A stretch of 64,000 bases of DNA from Verrucomicrobium sp. (GTDB taxonomy: Bacteria > Verrucomicrobiota > Verrucomicrobiia > Methylacidiphilales > GAS474): contig JAPWJX010000003.1 of NCBI GenBank assembly GCA_028283855.1, positions 186,001 through 250,000 of the forward strand, written 5' to 3'. The first letter of the stretch is position 1. The number at the start of each line of letters is the position of its first letter. The position numbers were made by a program, and so were the translations under genes. This document shows, one piece after another, positions 60,161 through 64,000 of the stretch. Under the pieces are notes generated by a model that worked only from the letters and a program-made list of their open reading frames with translations, had not been told where the DNA came from and made no database searches.

Positions 60161-60835
60161 ATGAGCAGCCTGCTGTTGAAAAACTTCCTCGTCGTCTACG
60201 CCGCCCTCTTTCCCATCGTCAACCCGCTGGGGAACGCCCCCATCTTCCTGGAAGTGACGCGCCACTGCTCCCCGGCCCTGCGCTACAAGCTGGCCTGGCG
60301 CGTCACCCTGGGCAGCTTCCTCCTCCTGCTGGCCTCCCTCTTCCTGGGCTCGCACGTGCTGGAATTCTTCGGCATCACGCTGCCGGTCGTCCGCGTCGCG
60401 GGCGGCCTCGTCGTGGCCACCGTCGGCTGGAGCCTGCTCAACCAAGGCCCCAGCCCGGATGACGCCGACGCGGGCGCTCCCCGGCGGCTGGACGACGCCA
60501 AGGTGGCCCGCCAGGTCTTTTACCCGCTGACCATGCCGCTGACCGTCGGCCCCGGCTCCATCGCCACCGCCATCGCGCTGGGCAGCCAGAAGCCGCTGGC
60601 CCACGCCGGGCTCCAATCCTTCGTCCTGGAGGCGGTGGCCGCCATCGGGGCCCTCGCCGCCGTCGCCGCCACCATCTACTTCTCCTACCGCTTCGCCGAC
60701 CGGCTGGAGCGCGTCCTGGGGCCCAACGGCACCAACGTGCTGGTCCGCCTCTTCGCCTTCGTCCTCCTGTGCATCGGCGCGCAGATCATGTGGGCCGGCG
60801 CCGCCGAGCTGATCGAGCAGGCCAAGCATTTCTAA
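60161..60835 (+). CDS. MarC-family membrane protein (second paralogue)
   Basis: 224 residues with six hydrophobic spans. LLKNFLVVYAALFPIVNPLGNAPIFLEVTR is the MarC opening; FYPLTMPLTVGPGSIATAIALGS and LIEQAKHF complete it. It is distinct from the shorter MarC at 3845 and closer to the YchE/MarC core. The substrate is unknown. Confidence 0.92.
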   Translation: MSSLLLKNFLVVYAALFPIVNPLGNAPIFLEVTRHCSPALRYKLAWRVTLGSFLLLLASLFLGSHVLEFFGITLPVVRVAGGLVVATVGWSLLNQGPSPDDADAGAPRRLDDAKVARQVFYPLTMPLTVGPGSIATAIALGSQKPLAHAGLQSFVLEAVAAIGALAAVAATIYFSYRFADRLERVLGPNGTNVLVRLFAFVLLCIGAQIMWAGAAELIEQAKHF

Positions 60836-60898
60836 ACCCGCCCCGGGCGAGCAATCCGCCTTGAGTCGGCCCCCGGCTGCCGCCAGTCTGGAGGGCCC

Positions 60899-63364
60899 AT
60901 GAAGACGCTCTCCCTCGACGGCCGCTGGAACCTTCGCAGCCGCTCCGGTGCATGGTCCGCGCCCGCCCGGGTCCCCGGCGACACCCACAGCGCCCTCCTG
61001 GCCGCGGGGAAGATTCCCGACCCGTTCCAGGGCCTGAACGAGCTGGCCGTCCAGCCCCTCCACCAGGAGGACTGGATCTACGAGCGGACCTTCACCCTGC
61101 CCCCCTCCTGGCTGGAGGAGGACTCGATCCTCCTGGAAGCCGACGGCCTCGACACCGTCGCCCGCATTTTCCTCAACGGGCGCCCCCTGGCCCGCACGGC
61201 CAACGCCTTCCTGCGCCACCAAATCGAGGCCAAGCGCCTCCTCCGCCCGGGGAAGAACACCCTGCGCGTCGAGATCGCCTCGCCGGAAAAGGCCGCCCGC
61301 GCGGAGGCCGCCCGCCTCCCCTACCCGGTTCCCCACACCAGCGCGCCGATCCAGTCCCCCCACCGCAACCTCCTGCGCAAGCCCCAGTGCCACGGCGGCT
61401 GGGATTGGGGCCCCTGCCTCATGGTCTCCGGCATCGGCGGGATGCGGCTGCGCGCCTCCACCGGCGCGCGGATCGAGGGGCTCCGCGTCACTCAGCGGCA
61501 CGGCCGCGCGGGCGGGCCGGTCGTCGTCACCGTGGAGGCGGAGGTCTTCGCCCACCGGGCCCACACGGCGGACGTCTCCTTCGCTCTCGGCACGCGGAAA
61601 GAAACCGGCCGCGCCGTTCTGAAAGCCGGGCGGAACCTCGTCACCCGCCGCCTGCGCGTGGAAAAGCCGCGCCTCTGGTGGCCCAACGGCCACGGCGCGC
61701 AGCCGCTCTACCCGCTCGTCGTCCGCGTCGGCGCGGACGAGGCGCGGGAGCGCATCGGCCTGCGGACCCTCCGCGTCGAGAACCGCGAGGACAAGAACGG
61801 CCTCTCCCTCACCTTCGTCGTCAACGGGCGGCCCCTCTTCGCCAAGGGGGCCAACTGGATCCCCGCCGACGCGCTGCCCCAGCGGGAAACCCGCGCCGCG
61901 TGGGAAGACTGCCTCTCCAGCGCCGCCGAGGCGCACATGAACATGATCCGCGTCTGGGGCGGCGGCCGCTACGAGGACGACGCCTTCTACGACCTCTGCG
62001 ACGAGAAGGGCCTGCTGGTCTGGCAGGACTTCATGTTCTCCTGCGCCACCTACCCGGGCACCCCCGCCTTCCTGGAGAACGTCCGGGAAGAGGCCCGCTG
62101 GCAGGTCCGCCGCCTGCGCAACCGCGCCTGCCTGGCCCTCTGGTGCGGGAACAACGAGGACCTCGGCGCCCTCACCTGGTACCCGGAAAGCCGGGAGAAT
62201 CGGGACCGCTACCTCGTCGACTACGACCGGCTGAACGAGGGGGTCCTGGGCGCCGCCGTGCGGGAACTCGACCCCGAGCGCCTCTTCTGGCCCAGCAGCC
62301 CGTGCGGCGGCCCGGGCGACTACTCCGACTGCTGGCACGACGATACCCGGGGCGACATGCACTTCTGGAGCGTCTGGCACGAGGGGAAGCCCTTCGAGGC
62401 CTATCTGGATATCCGGCCCCGCTTCTGCTCCGAGTTCGGCTACCAATCCTTCCCCTCCCCGTCCGGCATCGCCGCCTACGCGCCGCGCGACCAGTGGAAC
62501 GTCACCTCCCCGGTGATGGAGCACCACCAGCGCAACGCCGCCGGGAACACGCGGATCACGGAGAACATGACCCGCTACTTCCGCCTGCCGGAAGGGTTCG
62601 AGAATTTCCTCTACCTCAGCCAGGTGCAGCAGGCACTGGCCATCCGCACCGCCGTGGAGCACTTCCGCCGCCTGCGGCCCGTCTGCATGGGCGCGCTCTA
62701 CTGGCAGCTCAACGACCTCTGGCCCGTCGCCTCCTGGTCGTCGCTCGAATACGGCGGCAAGTGGAAGCTCCTCCACTACGCGGCCAAGCGCTTCTTCGCC
62801 CCCGTCCTGCCCACCGCCGTGGCCGCGGCGAACGGCGCGATCGAGATCTGGGCCGATAACGACACCGCCGAGGCCCTCCCCGCCGCCGTCCGCGTCCGGG
62901 CGATTGGGTTTTCCGGCAAAGCGCTGAAGACCGTCCGCTTCCGCGCGCGGCTCAAGGCGGGGGCGAGCGCGCGGCTGCGCTCCTTCACCCGCGCCGCCCT
63001 CCTGGGCACGGCGGCGGACGAGGCGGCCTTCCTGGCCGTGGAAATCGCCGCGGGCGGGAAGACCACCCGCAACGAGCTTTTCCTGGCGCCCTACAAGCGG
63101 TGCGCGCTGGAGAAGCCCCGCATCGCCCTGGCGGTGCGGGCGGAAAAGGGCGGCTTCGCCGTCTCCCTCAAGGCGGACAAGCCCGCCTTCTTCGTGACCC
63201 TCGACCCGCAGGCGCTCCCCGGCCACTTCGACGACAACGCGATCACCCTCCTGCCGGGCGAGACGCGCGTGCTCCGCTTCCGGACGAAGGGGGCGAAGGC
63301 CGTGACGCTGGCCGCGTTCCGCAAGGCGCTCACCCTGCGGCACCTGCGGGACACGTATGCCTAA
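60899..63364 (+). CDS. Beta-mannosidase, glycoside hydrolase family 2
   Basis: 821 residues with no signal peptide, so cytoplasmic. Sugar-binding jelly roll (1-180; [24 protein letters not shown]), Ig-like, and a TIM barrel with acid/base Glu420 ([10 protein letters not shown]) and nucleophile Glu512 ([13 protein letters not shown]). [19 protein letters not shown] and [11 protein letters not shown]-like segments match GH2 beta-mannosidases. It removes terminal beta-mannose from imported oligosaccharides; the symporter at the right edge could be the supplier. Confidence 0.93.
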   Translation: MKTLSLDGRWNLRSRSGAWSAPARVPGDTHSALLAAGKIPDPFQGLNELAVQPLHQEDWIYERTFTLPPSWLEEDSILLEADGLDTVARIFLNGRPLARTANAFLRHQIEAKRLLRPGKNTLRVEIASPEKAARAEAARLPYPVPHTSAPIQSPHRNLLRKPQCHGGWDWGPCLMVSGIGGMRLRASTGARIEGLRVTQRHGRAGGPVVVTVEAEVFAHRAHTADVSFALGTRKETGRAVLKAGRNLVTRRLRVEKPRLWWPNGHGAQPLYPLVVRVGADEARERIGLRTLRVENREDKNGLSLTFVVNGRPLFAKGANWIPADALPQRETRAAWEDCLSSAAEAHMNMIRVWGGGRYEDDAFYDLCDEKGLLVWQDFMFSCATYPGTPAFLENVREEARWQVRRLRNRACLALWCGNNEDLGALTWYPESRENRDRYLVDYDRLNEGVLGAAVRELDPERLFWPSSPCGGPGDYSDCWHDDTRGDMHFWSVWHEGKPFEAYLDIRPRFCSEFGYQSFPSPSGIAAYAPRDQWNVTSPVMEHHQRNAAGNTRITENMTRYFRLPEGFENFLYLSQVQQALAIRTAVEHFRRLRPVCMGALYWQLNDLWPVASWSSLEYGGKWKLLHYAAKRFFAPVLPTAVAAANGAIEIWADNDTAEALPAAVRVRAIGFSGKALKTVRFRARLKAGASARLRSFTRAALLGTAADEAAFLAVEIAAGGKTTRNELFLAPYKRCALEKPRIALAVRAEKGGFAVSLKADKPAFFVTLDPQALPGHFDDNAITLLPGETRVLRFRTKGAKAVTLAAFRKALTLRHLRDTYA

Positions 63365-63367
63365 AGC

Positions 63368-64000
63368 CTAGGCGTCTTTCTTCTTCAGCGCCGCCTCGTC
63401 CAGATTCCGATGGGCGTGGACGGTGCCGTCGTCCAGCGGATTGACGTGCTCCGCCTTCAGGTGGCGAAAGAGGGCCCGCATATCCCGCAGGCCGCCCCAG
63501 GTGAACCAGACGCCGGTGACGCAGGCGAAGAAGACCGGCAGCCCCAGGCCGACGACGTGGTAATAAGCCGCCCAGGTCTCGTTCCTCCACGGCGCCACGA
63601 CGTTCCAAACCGTCCCCACGACGAAGACGGTGAACCAAAAGAGGCTCCAGCTGAAGAGGCCCCCGGCGATCCAGCGGTCTCCCCGGGTGAAGTTCTCGTC
63701 CATGCCGATCAGCTTCCCCAGGTGGCTCTCCTTCCGCCGCGGCGTGGGCGCCTCCCCCAGCTCCGGCTTAAGTGCGGCGTAGGGCCCGCGATGGAGCATC
63801 CGCTCCAGGTTGAAGTCCTGCCGGCAGGTCAGGAGGGAAACGCCGACGTAGCATCCGATGGCGATGAGGGAGGAAAAGAAGGCGATCTGGATGCCGTTAA
63901 GGAAAAAGTGGTGGCCGTGCGCCGCGGCGACCTGCTGGCAGACGATGCCGCCGAAGGAAAGCGCCGAGCCGACGACAAAGGCGCACCACGCCCCGGCGGC
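63368..64000 (-). CDS. Sodium:solute symporter family transporter (partial)
   Basis: The gene runs off the right edge; only the C-terminal about 210 residues are visible. Hydrophobic helices (GIQIAFFSSLIAIGCYVGVSLL, IAGGLFSWSLFWFTVFVVGTVW, VVGLGLPVFFACVTGVWFTWGG) alternate with a cytoplasmic loop containing FNLERMLHRGPYA, a signature of the SSS/SGLT-type symporters of Verrucomicrobia and Planctomycetes. It ends four bases from the convergent beta-mannosidase stop. Sugar import is the likely role. Confidence 0.8.
   Translation of the reverse strand, partial: AAGAWCAFVVGSALSFGGIVCQQVAAAHGHHFFLNGIQIAFFSSLIAIGCYVGVSLLTCRQDFNLERMLHRGPYAALKPELGEAPTPRRKESHLGKLIGMDENFTRGDRWIAGGLFSWSLFWFTVFVVGTVWNVVAPWRNETWAAYYHVVGLGLPVFFACVTGVWFTWGGLRDMRALFRHLKAEHVNPLDDGTVHAHRNLDEAALKKKDA

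Noticed and set aside
60137-63343. 1068-residue open frame on the minus strand
   Set aside because: Antisense to the beta-mannosidase and MarC genes, no motifs.

Overview
The window is a 64 kb piece of a GC-rich (roughly two thirds G+C), densely coded chromosome from a Gram-negative bacterium. Outer-membrane beta-barrels, an RND efflux pump, an autotransporter with a PA14-like module, a PqiA protein, a bacterial glycerol-1-phosphate dehydrogenase homologue and a sodium:solute symporter next to a beta-mannosidase suggest the Verrucomicrobiota or a near relative. This is an inference without a 16S gene and I hold it at about 0.5. Most of the content is core or housekeeping; no IS element, prophage or CRISPR array was seen.

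Layout. 1-9.5 kb: an outer-membrane beta-barrel, an ABC-F ATPase, a 52-residue membrane microprotein coupled to CorA, MarC, a secreted 3D-domain-like protein, a DUF4406 protein, an aminotransferase, a YdcF-like protein, an AsmA-like protein and a methyltransferase-like protein. 9.5-18 kb: YihY, a frameshifted Lys/Ala-rich mini-gene, PqiA, a large hybrid histidine kinase, a deaminase, DUF72 and a GapN-like dehydrogenase. 17.8-23.2 kb: a stress and redox block with a TetR repressor and twin operators, an AhpD-like protein, DUF1348, an AraC regulator, an aldo/keto reductase, a zinc alcohol dehydrogenase and a cupin. 23.3-28 kb: galT-galK, an RRM protein and a second hybrid kinase.

28-33.6 kb is the accessory-looking part: an FkbM methyltransferase, two glycosyltransferases, unusual inverted repeats in both divergent gaps, an XRE regulator, and a clearly AT-richer DUF4236 gene abutting tRNA-Tyr. 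33.7-43.4 kb: lysine 2,3-aminomutase, an RlmI-like methyltransferase, AIM24, DUF4019, a second aldo/keto reductase, the autotransporter, a ROK kinase and an alpha/beta hydrolase. 43.6-46.6 kb: a ClpA/ClpC-like unfoldase with a degenerate first ATPase ring, and Ohr.

46.6-55.7 kb reads as one electrophile/quinone defence locus. A minus-strand pirin-azoreductase-DoxX group, with a divergent LysR gene, lies upstream of a TetR gene. That is followed by a 56-residue protein, a membrane-fusion protein and an RND pump. Matching TAGACCG-type operators sit before the TetR gene and before the pump operon. 55.7-64 kb: an HtrA-like protease, tRNA-Gly(CCC) with a duplicated 3-prime end, gpmA, a flavin reductase, the G1P dehydrogenase homologue, a second MarC, beta-mannosidase, and a symporter cut by the window edge.

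Many starts lack a Shine-Dalgarno sequence and have a TAnnnT hexamer 5-13 bases upstream, suggesting that very short or absent leaders are common here.
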